Source: Miltoncostaea sp963771025 (GTDB lineage: Bacteria > Actinomycetota > Thermoleophilia > Miltoncostaeales > Miltoncostaeaceae). Taken from it: a stretch of 64,000 nucleotides of DNA. The stretch covers positions 558,001 to 622,000 of the forward strand of contig CAVYRL010000001.1 in NCBI GenBank assembly GCA_963771025.1, written 5' to 3'. The notes under the pieces were generated by a model. The model saw nothing but the letters and a program-made list of their open reading frames with translations. It had not been told where the DNA came from and searched no databases. Shown here piece after piece: positions 6,410 to 15,994 of the stretch. Positions within the stretch are counted from its first letter, which is position 1. Each line of letters opens with the position of its first letter. A program made the translations under genes and the position numbers.

Positions 6410-9400
6410 GTGAGTACCGGGTACGGGTCGGGGGATGCGCTGAGCGTGAACCTCGCGCGCACGGCCGTCGAGGTCGTCATCCCGCCCGAGCACGCCGTCC
6501 TCCTCGAGATCACCGCCGGTCGAACCGGCCTGCAGCAGTCCACCCACGACCTCCTGCGCGAGATGCACCACCGATACGTGGGATGGCCGCAGGTCCTCGC
6601 CGACCTGCACCGGCAGGCCGCGGGTGACCTTCACGTCTACAACCGCCACGATCGCGGTCCGGAGGGGCTCGCGGTCTTCTGCGACCTCTACGCGAAGATC
6701 GTGGAGGAGGCCGGTGACCCGCAGGTGCGCGCGGACGCCGTGCGGCTCTGGCTGGGCTACCTGGAGTTGATCGCGACCCGCTCGGGTCCGCGCCTGGAGC
6801 TCAACCTGCCGGTTGTCCACGACGCCCTCGGGCGCATGGAGGGGTACCTCGCCGCCTCGCCCGAGCTGGCGAGCGCATCCTCTCCCCGGCTGAAGCGTGT
6901 GGCGGCCGCGCTCGCCGCGGCTCCGCCCGAGGCGGTGGAGGTGCTCGACGATGCGCTGGCCCTGCTCGCGGTGGCGCTGATCGCGGCCTGCACGCGCTGG
7001 ACCGCCGGGGAGGATCCCGCCGACTGGTACCTGGCGGCGTCGCGCGGCGGGGGGCGGGACGATGGGCTTCCCCCGGCGATCGAGCGCATCTCCCATCGCC
7101 ACCTGAGTGCCCGCGCCTCGCAGATCGCCGCCCTGGTCGCGGCCCCGGAGGGGCTTCGGCCTCATGCCGCCACTCTGCTCGCGTCGCCCGACGACGCGCA
7201 GATCAAGGACGGCTACGTCGAGGCCGCGCGGGTCTTCACCCGTCGCTCGAACGATGCCGAGGGGCTGCTGGAGCGCATCCACTGGCTTCTGCGGGTCCTC
7301 GCCCGGCCGGAGCTCGACCCGGTCCACGAGACCGCGCTGCGCGACGTCGGGCGCTGCTGCGCATCGCTCCTCGAGGAGCCCGTCGGACGCGACGCTCTGG
7401 TGCGGGAGGTCTTCGGGCTGCTGCGCAGCGCCGACCTTCCCCGCACGAGGGCCTTCACCGACCTCGTCGCGCGGATCGGGTGCGCCGCCATGGCCAGCGG
7501 CGACCCCCGCCTCGCGGCGACCCTGATCGACGAGATGCTCGGGCTCGACTTCGCCTACCCGGAGTTCTCGGGGTTCACGTCCGAGTGGGGCGTGCGGGTC
7601 AACCCCGCCCACCTGCGCAACGTTCGCGCCTACCTCGCGATCATCGGGACCAACCCCGCACTGGCGGCTCGGCTCGTGGCCTCGCTCGTGGTCCATCTGC
7701 GCGTCGGCGGCGTGTTCGTGACCGACACGGACCTCTTCCAGCGCGATGTCTCGGCGCTCCTCGGCTACGACATCGGGCCGGTGTATCTGGAGGTCAAGCA
7801 GCTCCTGCGGGTCTTTCCGGTCTACTTCAGGGAGATCGGGGCCGAGGGCCCGCTGCGCGAGACCTCCACGCGCCTCGACGAGATCGACCACCGGCGCGAC
7901 CCGCTGTGCCATTTCCTGCGCAAGCAGAGCCACGTGGAGTGCAATCCGCGGCTGATCACGTTCGCCGAGAGGATCCTGCGCTTCTGGGCGACCGGCGACG
8001 CGGCCCCGCTGCGGGCGTACGTGCCCGCGTCCGAGCTGGCGCTGCTCGAGGCGGACGGCGGGCGCCTGCCGGCCCTCCACGATGACATGGCCGCGCTCAC
8101 CGCCGGACCCGGGGGCATCGAGAGCCTGCTGCGTCTCGCGCCCGACGAGGTCTCGGCGCGCCTCGCGGCGCTCCCTCCGGGCGACCCGCTCGCCCGGGAC
8201 AAGATCCTGCTGGTCTTCCAGGTGCGCGAGGAGCTGCGGCGCAAGTACGCGCTCGACCACTCGGACGTCATCGGCCGCCTGCGGGAGTTCCGCAGCGTCG
8301 ACGCGCAGACGGCACGGGATCTCGAGGCCGCGCTCGGCCGCGACGACTCGGCCGCCTCGCTCGACCTGACCCTGCGCCTCCTCGAGGAGCTGCAATCGAT
8401 CGTGCTGCGGCCCGGCGAGACGAGGGCGGTCGAGGACATCTACGTGAAGCGCCACATCGCCGCCGGGATCCCGAGTATGTACGGCTCCTATCGTGAGGAG
8501 CGCTTCGAGGCGATGGGCCTGACCTTCCGCCTCGAGTCGCTCGCGACGGCCCTCTTCGAGAAGGTGATCGACGACGAGTCCCTCGCGCCGATCGACCGCG
8601 GGCGTCTGCGCGACATCTCCGGCTGGGTCCGCGACCTCCTGCGGGCGCTGGGCATCGACGGCTACCGGGCCAAGGGGCTGGCGCACTGCCTGGCGATGCT
8701 CGAGGAGGGCGTGGAGGACCCCGACACGTCGCTCGAGCAGTTCCTCAACGTCTTCCAGCTGATGTCCCGCAACATCGAGACGTCGATCCGCTCGCGCATC
8801 CTGGACGCGTACGGCGAGCCGGTGGACCGGGCGCTGACGCAGATGCTCCGGCGCGGGGTCATCGCGGGCGCCGGCCCGGACGACGAGACGGTGCTCCGCC
8901 ACGCCGAGACCTTCTTCCGCGACCTGATCGCCGAGAGCTTCGGGCTGCAGCGCCTCGACGTCCTCGTGGGACGGGTGCTGCACGTTCTCGGCGAGCAGGT
9001 GCGCGCGGGTGGGCGGTCCCGTCCCCCCGAGCGCGCGCCGGATCCGTCGCGCAGCGTGCTGACCCTCGGCGGTGCCGACGCGCGCCGGCGGGGGATCGTC
9101 TCCCTGGGCAACAAGGCCTTCATGCTCACCCGTCTCATCGAGATGGGCTTCCGGGTGCCGCCGGGGTTCGTCCTGACGACCGACCTGTGCCCGCGCCCGG
9201 GTGGCGAGGCATCACCACTGCACGGGCGACCGGAGATGATCCGCCGCATCCGGGCCGAGGTGGCCCGGATCGAACAGGCCACCGGCGCGAGGCTCGGCGA
9301 TCCGGCTCGGCCCCTCCTGCTCTCGGTCCGCGGCGGGGCGCCGATCAGCATGCCCGGCATGCTCGAGACCTTCCTCAACGTCGGGAGCAACGCCGAGGTG

Positions 9401-10588
9401 GCCGCGAGCCTGGCCGCGGAGCCCCGCCGGTCCTGGGCCGCATGGGACGCCTACCGGCGCTTCCTGCAGTTCTGGGGGATGAGCCACGGTATGGAGCGGG
9501 GTCTCTTCGACGCCCTGATGCGCGACACCAAGAGGCGCCATTCGGTCCCCAAGAAGGCCGGGCTCGCCTCGGGCCAGATGGCCGAGCTGGCCCTCGACTA
9601 TCGACGTCTGCTGCAGTCCGCCGGCGTCGGCCTGGTCGACGACCCGTTCGCGCAGCTGATCGCGTGCATCGAGCGTGTCCACGCCTCGTGGTGGGGCGAC
9701 GGCGCGCACCTCTACCGGCGCGAGCTTCAGATCTCCGACGACTGGGGCACGGCCGTGATCGTCCAGGCGATGGTCTTCGGCAACCTGGGCAGGCGCTCGG
9801 GCACCGGCGTGGTGCTGACGCGGGCGCCCGACCGGGAGCCCGAGGCCACCGAGCCGTACGGCGACTTCGTGATCCAGGGCCAGGGTGACGATGTCGTCGG
9901 CGGCCTCGTCGAGACCTTCCCGATCAGCGAACGCCAGCGGCTCGCCGAGCCCGGGGGCGGGTCGCTGTCGCTCGAGCAGGGCTTTCCCGAGATCTACGCC
10001 GCCCTCGCAGACGCGGCGCGAATCCTCGTGCGCGACCACGGGATGAACGACCAGGAGGTCGAGTTCACCTTCGAAGGGGAGCGGCGCGCCGACCTCTACC
10101 TCCTGCAGATGCGCGACGTCGTCGTGGCCCCGAGCTCGGTGATCGCCGCGTTCATCCCCGGGGAGGCGCTCGAGCGGGCGCGCGTGGCCACCGGGATCGG
10201 CGTGGCCGGCGGCGCCCTCAGCGGCCGCGCCGCCCACCGCGAGACGGACGTCGCGGCGCTTCGGGAGGAGTTCCCCGGAGAGGCGATCATCCTGCTGAGG
10301 CCCGACACCGTGCCCGACGACATCCCGCTCGTGCTCCGCGTGGACGGCCTGCTGACGGCGGTGGGCGGAGCGACCAGCCACGCGGCCGTCGCAGCCAAGC
10401 GCCTCGGCAAGACCTGCGTCGTCGGGACCCGGACGCTCGAGGTCGTCGAGGAGGCGCGCTGCTCGCGCATCGCCGGGCGGCTCGTCCGCACCGGCGATGC
10501 GCTCTCCATCAGCGGCATCGACGGAAGCGTCTATCTCGGCGCCCACCCGGTCGCCGAGTTGCGCGTGCGCGGCCGGGCTCAGCAATGA
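6410..10588 (+). CDS. PPDK-like phosphotransferase lacking the PEP domain, with large N-terminal domain
   Basis: A 1392-residue protein. Residues 1-880 are mostly helical and match nothing I recognise. From ~883 a pyruvate phosphate dikinase-type ATP-grasp domain begins (LGNKAFMLTRLIEMG, VPPGFVLTTD), with SVRGGAPISMPGMLETFLN near 970, QAMVFGNLGRRSGTGVVLTR and VEFTFEGE. It ends with the phosphohistidine domain, GGATSHAAVAAKRLGK, whose catalytic His is residue 1324. The C-terminal TIM-barrel that binds PEP/pyruvate in PPDK and PEP synthase is absent. ATP can presumably charge the His, but the phosphoryl acceptor must be bound elsewhere, perhaps by the N-terminal region (inference). GTG 6410 has a GAGGAGGT site. 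A GAPDH-like gene follows after 28 bases, suggesting an operon. Confidence 0.85.
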   Translation: MSTGYGSGDALSVNLARTAVEVVIPPEHAVLLEITAGRTGLQQSTHDLLREMHHRYVGWPQVLADLHRQAAGDLHVYNRHDRGPEGLAVFCDLYAKIVEEAGDPQVRADAVRLWLGYLELIATRSGPRLELNLPVVHDALGRMEGYLAASPELASASSPRLKRVAAALAAAPPEAVEVLDDALALLAVALIAACTRWTAGEDPADWYLAASRGGGRDDGLPPAIERISHRHLSARASQIAALVAAPEGLRPHAATLLASPDDAQIKDGYVEAARVFTRRSNDAEGLLERIHWLLRVLARPELDPVHETALRDVGRCCASLLEEPVGRDALVREVFGLLRSADLPRTRAFTDLVARIGCAAMASGDPRLAATLIDEMLGLDFAYPEFSGFTSEWGVRVNPAHLRNVRAYLAIIGTNPALAARLVASLVVHLRVGGVFVTDTDLFQRDVSALLGYDIGPVYLEVKQLLRVFPVYFREIGAEGPLRETSTRLDEIDHRRDPLCHFLRKQSHVECNPRLITFAERILRFWATGDAAPLRAYVPASELALLEADGGRLPALHDDMAALTAGPGGIESLLRLAPDEVSARLAALPPGDPLARDKILLVFQVREELRRKYALDHSDVIGRLREFRSVDAQTARDLEAALGRDDSAASLDLTLRLLEELQSIVLRPGETRAVEDIYVKRHIAAGIPSMYGSYREERFEAMGLTFRLESLATALFEKVIDDESLAPIDRGRLRDISGWVRDLLRALGIDGYRAKGLAHCLAMLEEGVEDPDTSLEQFLNVFQLMSRNIETSIRSRILDAYGEPVDRALTQMLRRGVIAGAGPDDETVLRHAETFFRDLIAESFGLQRLDVLVGRVLHVLGEQVRAGGRSRPPERAPDPSRSVLTLGGADARRRGIVSLGNKAFMLTRLIEMGFRVPPGFVLTTDLCPRPGGEASPLHGRPEMIRRIRAEVARIEQATGARLGDPARPLLLSVRGGAPISMPGMLETFLNVGSNAEVAASLAAEPRRSWAAWDAYRRFLQFWGMSHGMERGLFDALMRDTKRRHSVPKKAGLASGQMAELALDYRRLLQSAGVGLVDDPFAQLIACIERVHASWWGDGAHLYRRELQISDDWGTAVIVQAMVFGNLGRRSGTGVVLTRAPDREPEATEPYGDFVIQGQGDDVVGGLVETFPISERQRLAEPGGGSLSLEQGFPEIYAALADAARILVRDHGMNDQEVEFTFEGERRADLYLLQMRDVVVAPSSVIAAFIPGEALERARVATGIGVAGGALSGRAAHRETDVAALREEFPGEAIILLRPDTVPDDIPLVLRVDGLLTAVGGATSHAAVAAKRLGKTCVVGTRTLEVVEEARCSRIAGRLVRTGDALSISGIDGSVYLGAHPVAELRVRGRAQQ

Positions 10589-10616
10589 CCACCTGGAGAA
10601 GGGGAGGGACGACGCG

Positions 10617-11870
10617 ATGAGCATGGATCTCGAGGTCGAGGCCCTGGGGATCAACGGCCTCGGTCGCATCGGCAAGCTGACGCTGTGGCACCACGTGGCC
10701 CGGCGCGGCTTTCCCCGCCTGGTGGTCAACCTCGGTCGCGAGGCCGGCAGATCGCTCGAGGCGGTCTGCGGAGCGATCGAGAACGACTCGACCTACGGCA
10801 GCATCCACCGCTTCCTCGGAGGGGTTTCCGCGCCGCGGTGCGTGAGGATCGTCGACCGTGAGCTCCGGCTGCTCGAGGTCGCAGGGGTGCCGGTCACCAT
10901 CCTCCAGGATGCGCGCAACCCCCGCGACATCGACTGGAGCGGCAACCGGGTGCGCCTGGTCGTCGACACGACCGGAGCCTTCGACGATCCCACCCGGTCG
11001 GTGGACGCACCGGGTGGGGCTCTGCGGGGCCATCTCGCCGCGGGCGCCGAGAAGGTGATCTACAGCGCCGCCTTCAAGGTGCGGGCGAAGGGGCGCTCGC
11101 TGCCCGAGGACGCGGTCACGCTCATCCACGGGATCAACCACTTCGCCTTCGACGCCCGCCGCCACAACCTGGTGTCGGCGGCCTCGTGCACCACGACCGC
11201 GCTCGCCCACATGGTCAAGCCGCTCCTCGACCGCTTCGGCGCCGGAAGCGTGATGACCGCCTCCATGAGCACGGTCCATGCGGTCACGAACACCCAGAGC
11301 GTCCTGGACGCCGTGCCCTCCGCCGGGGCGTCCGATCTGCGCCGAAGCCGCAGCGCTCTGAACAGCATCATCCTGACCTCCACGAACGCCGCGGCCACGC
11401 TCGAGCAGGTGATCCCCGAGATCGGCGCGATCGGGTTCATGGCCGACTCGGTCCGGGTGCCGATCCCGACCGTCTCGCTGGTCATCCTCAACGTCACCTT
11501 TCAGGCGCACATGCGCGCCAACGGCGAGAGCTCGATCACGCGCGAGACCCTCAACGAGACGTACGCCGAGGAGGCCGACGCCCGCGGGCTCCTGGTCTAC
11601 AGCGAGGAGCAGAACGTCCCGGCCGACGTCTCGGGCATGCGGGCGGCCGTGGTGGTCGAGGGCGTCGAGACCCACACGCGCACCGGCTTCGTGCGGGTCG
11701 ACCTCGCCTCGGTGCCCGGTCTGCCGCCCGGGATGCTCGATGGCCTGGCCACCTCGGTGCTCGAGGTCCCGGTGACCCACGCCAAGGTGTTCGGCTGGTA
11801 CGACAACGAGTACGGCAGCTACACCAACGCGCTGGGCGATCTCACCGCCCACGTGCACGCGTGCCTGTAG
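10617..11870 (+). CDS. atypical glyceraldehyde-3-phosphate dehydrogenase-like protein
   Basis: A 417-residue GAPDH homologue, longer than the usual 330-340. The NAD loop is GINGLGRIG at 11-19, catalytic Cys191 lies in SAASCTTTALAHM, the general-base His221 in STVHAVTNTQ, the phosphate-site Arg280 in SVRVPIPTVS, and the C-terminal WYDNEYGSY motif is present. Departures from typical GapA are CTTT instead of CTTN after the Cys, an insert around residues 50-105, and loss of the Asn-Asp pair that contacts adenosine ribose. It may be a GapB-like or non-glycolytic dehydrogenase. ATG 10617 follows GGAGAAGGGGAGGG. It is 28 bases after the PPDK-like gene, so the two probably act together in triose/PEP metabolism or its regulation. 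Confidence 0.88.
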   Translation: MSMDLEVEALGINGLGRIGKLTLWHHVARRGFPRLVVNLGREAGRSLEAVCGAIENDSTYGSIHRFLGGVSAPRCVRIVDRELRLLEVAGVPVTILQDARNPRDIDWSGNRVRLVVDTTGAFDDPTRSVDAPGGALRGHLAAGAEKVIYSAAFKVRAKGRSLPEDAVTLIHGINHFAFDARRHNLVSAASCTTTALAHMVKPLLDRFGAGSVMTASMSTVHAVTNTQSVLDAVPSAGASDLRRSRSALNSIILTSTNAAATLEQVIPEIGAIGFMADSVRVPIPTVSLVILNVTFQAHMRANGESSITRETLNETYAEEADARGLLVYSEEQNVPADVSGMRAAVVVEGVETHTRTGFVRVDLASVPGLPPGMLDGLATSVLEVPVTHAKVFGWYDNEYGSYTNALGDLTAHVHACL

Positions 11871-11940
11871 CGCGGCCCACGGCGCGCGATCGGAGGATGC
11901 GATCGGCCCCGCCGCTGACGCGCGGCGACGGCCCGGTCCC

Positions 11941-12360
11941 TCAGCCGCCCCCCGCCTTGCGGCCGAGGCCTCCCTCGAAGCGCGAGCGATCCACCACGTA
12001 GCGCTGGTGGGTGCCGGAGCAGATGCGCTCCACCCGGTCGTCCACCTCGGCCGAGAAGCTCAGGCGGCGTCCGGTCACCTCCTCCAGGCGCACGCGGGCC
12101 ACGACCTCCATCCCGACCGGTGTGGCGGCATCGTGGCTGAGATCGACGTGCACGCCCAGCGAGAGCTCGCCCTCGTCGAGGTGCGGGGCGACGGCCTGGA
12201 TGCAGGCCCACTCCACGAAGCCGACCATGAATCCGGTGGCGAACACCTCCGGCATCGCCGCGAACTCGGGCGACTCGGGATACAGGTGGGGGACCGTCTT
12301 GGTCACCGGGACGACGAAGCGCAGCTCGTGCGCGATGCCGGGGAGGAGGGTCGGTTTCAC
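11941..12360 (-). CDS. FlK-like hotdog thioesterase
   Basis: A 139-residue hotdog-fold protein. It aligns with fluoroacetyl-CoA thioesterase FlK so closely in numbering that the FlK catalytic residues fall at the same positions: Thr42 and Glu50 in ATGFMVGFVEWA, and His76 in VDLSHDAAT. The family hydrolyses short acyl-CoA thioesters; most members are not fluoroacetate-specific and serve as general acyl-CoA housekeeping enzymes. The start is GTG 12360 (V/MKPTLLPG). It is convergent with the GAPDH-like gene and divergent from the tRNA genes, so it is a single-gene unit. Confidence 0.88.
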   Translation of the reverse strand: MKPTLLPGIAHELRFVVPVTKTVPHLYPESPEFAAMPEVFATGFMVGFVEWACIQAVAPHLDEGELSLGVHVDLSHDAATPVGMEVVARVRLEEVTGRRLSFSAEVDDRVERICSGTHQRYVVDRSRFEGGLGRKAGGG

Positions 12361-12447
12361 TCGCGCCTGCCCATGCCCGGACGATACGGGACGGGCACCC
12401 GCGGAGACGTTCGCTATGCTCCCGGACGGGCCCGCGGGCCCTCTCTC

Positions 12448-12521
12448 GGTGGACGTAGCTCAGCTGGTAGAGCTCCTGGTTGTGGTCCAGGCGGTCGTGG
12501 GTTCGAATCCCATCGTTCACC
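12448..12521 (+). tRNA. tRNA-His (anticodon GTG)
   Basis: Full cloverleaf. The acceptor GTGGACG pairs with CGTTCAC, with the extra 5' G at 12448 opposite C73 that is diagnostic of tRNA-His. D-arm GCTCAGCTGGTAGAGC, anticodon loop TTGTGGT with GTG at 12482-12484, T-loop TTCGAAT. CCA is not encoded. A possible -10 box TATGCT lies at 12415-12420. Confidence 0.96.
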
Positions 12522-12537
12522 CCTCGGCCGGTCTCGG

Positions 12538-12619
12538 GCGGGTGTGGCGAAACCGGTAGACGCGCTAGGTTTAGGTCCTAGTGGGGCAACCCTTGGAGGT
12601 TCGAATCCTCTCACCCGCA
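12538..12619 (+). tRNA. tRNA-Leu (anticodon TAG)
   Basis: Class II tRNA with a long variable arm. Acceptor GCGGGTG pairs with CACCCGC, discriminator A at 12619, anticodon stem CTAGG/CCTAG with loop TTTAGGT (TAG at 12572-12574), variable arm after it, T-loop TTCGAAT. It lies 16 bases after tRNA-His and 17 bases before the trigger factor start, so tig may be released from the same transcript by tRNA processing. Confidence 0.96.
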
Positions 12620-12636
12620 TATAGGTGCACACACTC

Positions 12637-14064
12637 ATGCCGCTGACCGCAGAAGTCACACCGCTCGAGGAGAACAAGGTTCGCCTCGACGTCGCCGTCC
12701 CCGAGGACGAGGTCCAGCGCGGCATGGAGCGCGCCATCCGGCAGCTCGGGCGCGACGTGCGGGTCCCGGGATTCCGTCCCGGCAAGGCGCCGGCCGAGGT
12801 CATCGTCCAGCGCGTCGGCCGTGACGCGGTGGTGCAGGAGATGCTCAGGGGATCGCTCAGCGGGTGGTATTCCGCCGCCGTCGCCGAGACCGGCCTCAAG
12901 CCGATCGACGACCCCGACCTGGATCTGGAGAGCGTGCCCGAGGAGGGCGACCTCACCTTCCAGGCCACCGTCCAGGTGCGCCCCGTCGCCACCATCGGCG
13001 TCTACACCGGCCTCGATGTCGGCAAGGCCGACGTGGAGATCCCCGAGGGCGCGCTCGAGGCCGAGCTCAACGCCCTGCGCGAGAAGGCCTCGCGCCTGGT
13101 GCCCGTGGAGCGCGCGGCCGAGCCCGGCGACTTCGTGGTGATCGACTTCGACGGCGCCATCGACGGCAAGGCCATGCGCCAGGCCGCCCAGCGCGACTAC
13201 GTGGTCGAGTTGGGTGGCGGTCGCCTGATGCCCGAGTTCGACGCCAGGCTCACCGGCCTGAGCGCGGGGGAGACGGTCGAGTTCCCGCTGTCCTACTCCG
13301 ACACGGACGGGCGCCCGGAGCTGGCCGGCAAGACGGTCGACTACACCGCGACGGTCAAGCTGGTGCAGGCCAAGGAGCTCCCCGAGCTGACCGACGACCT
13401 GGCCCTCGAGGTCAGCGAGTTCGACACGATCGACGAGCTGCGCGCCGACCTGGAGCGCCGCCTCGAGGAGGCCGCGGCGGCCCAGGTCAACGAGCTCTTC
13501 CGCCGCATGGCGATCGACGCCGTCACCGAGAACGCCACGGTCGAGGTGCCCACCGTGATGGTGGACCGTCGCATCGGCACGATCCTGCAGCAGACGGCCG
13601 CGCAGCTGCCCGAGGGCGTCTCGTTCGAGGACTACGTGGCCGCGACCGGTCGCTCCATCGAGGAGATCATCGAGGAGCTGCGCCCCGACGCCGCTGCGGC
13701 GATCCGCCGCGAGCTCGTCGTCGAGGCCGTCGCCGACGCCGAGAACCTCGAGGTCAGCGACGAGGAGATGGAGGAGCAGGTCCGCTCCGACGCCGAGGCC
13801 ACCGGCCGCGCCGCCGACCGCCTGCTGCACGAGCTGCAGCAGCATGGCGGCTGGGACGCGCTGCGCCAGGACATGCGCCTCAAGAAGGCCGTGGATCTGA
13901 TCGTCGAGGGCACCAACCCCATTCCGATGGCCCAGGCCGAGGCGCGTGAGAAGCTCTGGACGCCCGAAGACGAGGCCAAGACGGAGGGCGGTATCGTGAC
14001 GCCCGAGACGGCAGGGAAGGACGCTCCGGCGGGGAAACTCTGGACGCCCGGCGACCCCAAGTGA
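12637..14064 (+). CDS. tig: trigger factor, ribosome-associated chaperone and prolyl isomerase
   Basis: A 475-residue trigger factor. The N-terminal ribosome-binding domain carries PLEENKVRLDV and the signature VPGFRPGKAP (about residues 43-52). The FKBP-type PPIase domain follows (GDFVVIDFDGAIDGK; ETVEFPLSYS), then the helical C-terminal chaperone domain. The last ~40 residues are a charged tail holding two copies of KLWTP (KLWTPEDEAK and KLWTPGDPK) that are not part of the family fold. ATG 12637 is chosen; GTG 12625 is also in frame but adds four residues. No ribosome site is visible because the tRNA-Leu ends just upstream. It starts the tig-clpP-clpX protein quality-control run. Confidence 0.96.
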   Translation: MPLTAEVTPLEENKVRLDVAVPEDEVQRGMERAIRQLGRDVRVPGFRPGKAPAEVIVQRVGRDAVVQEMLRGSLSGWYSAAVAETGLKPIDDPDLDLESVPEEGDLTFQATVQVRPVATIGVYTGLDVGKADVEIPEGALEAELNALREKASRLVPVERAAEPGDFVVIDFDGAIDGKAMRQAAQRDYVVELGGGRLMPEFDARLTGLSAGETVEFPLSYSDTDGRPELAGKTVDYTATVKLVQAKELPELTDDLALEVSEFDTIDELRADLERRLEEAAAAQVNELFRRMAIDAVTENATVEVPTVMVDRRIGTILQQTAAQLPEGVSFEDYVAATGRSIEEIIEELRPDAAAAIRRELVVEAVADAENLEVSDEEMEEQVRSDAEATGRAADRLLHELQQHGGWDALRQDMRLKKAVDLIVEGTNPIPMAQAEAREKLWTPEDEAKTEGGIVTPETAGKDAPAGKLWTPGDPK

Positions 14065-14092
14065 CCAGCACCACCCGAACGGAGCCCACCGA

Positions 14093-14677
<585 letters not shown>

Positions 14678-14699
14678 AGCATCCTGGGGGCCTGAGGCG

Positions 14700-15971
<1,272 letters not shown>

Positions 15972-15994
15972 CCCCTCCGTCCGGCGAGGGACCG

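Noticed and set aside
6132..6413. 93-codon + frame before the PPDK-like gene
   Set aside because: It overlaps the end of the dehydrogenase and a hairpin region; its composition is shadow-like and only its final codons cover the ribosome site of the next gene.
5030..8983. A very long open frame (>1300 codons) on the minus strand opposite the dehydrogenase and PPDK-like genes
   Set aside because: Its product is Arg/Gly/His/Gln-rich without domains, and it mirrors real + strand genes; the high GC third positions remove stops from the antisense frame.
11882..11910. CGATCG...CGATCG pair between GAPDH and thioesterase genes
   Set aside because: Six-base palindromes with no T-run; too weak to call a terminator or operator.
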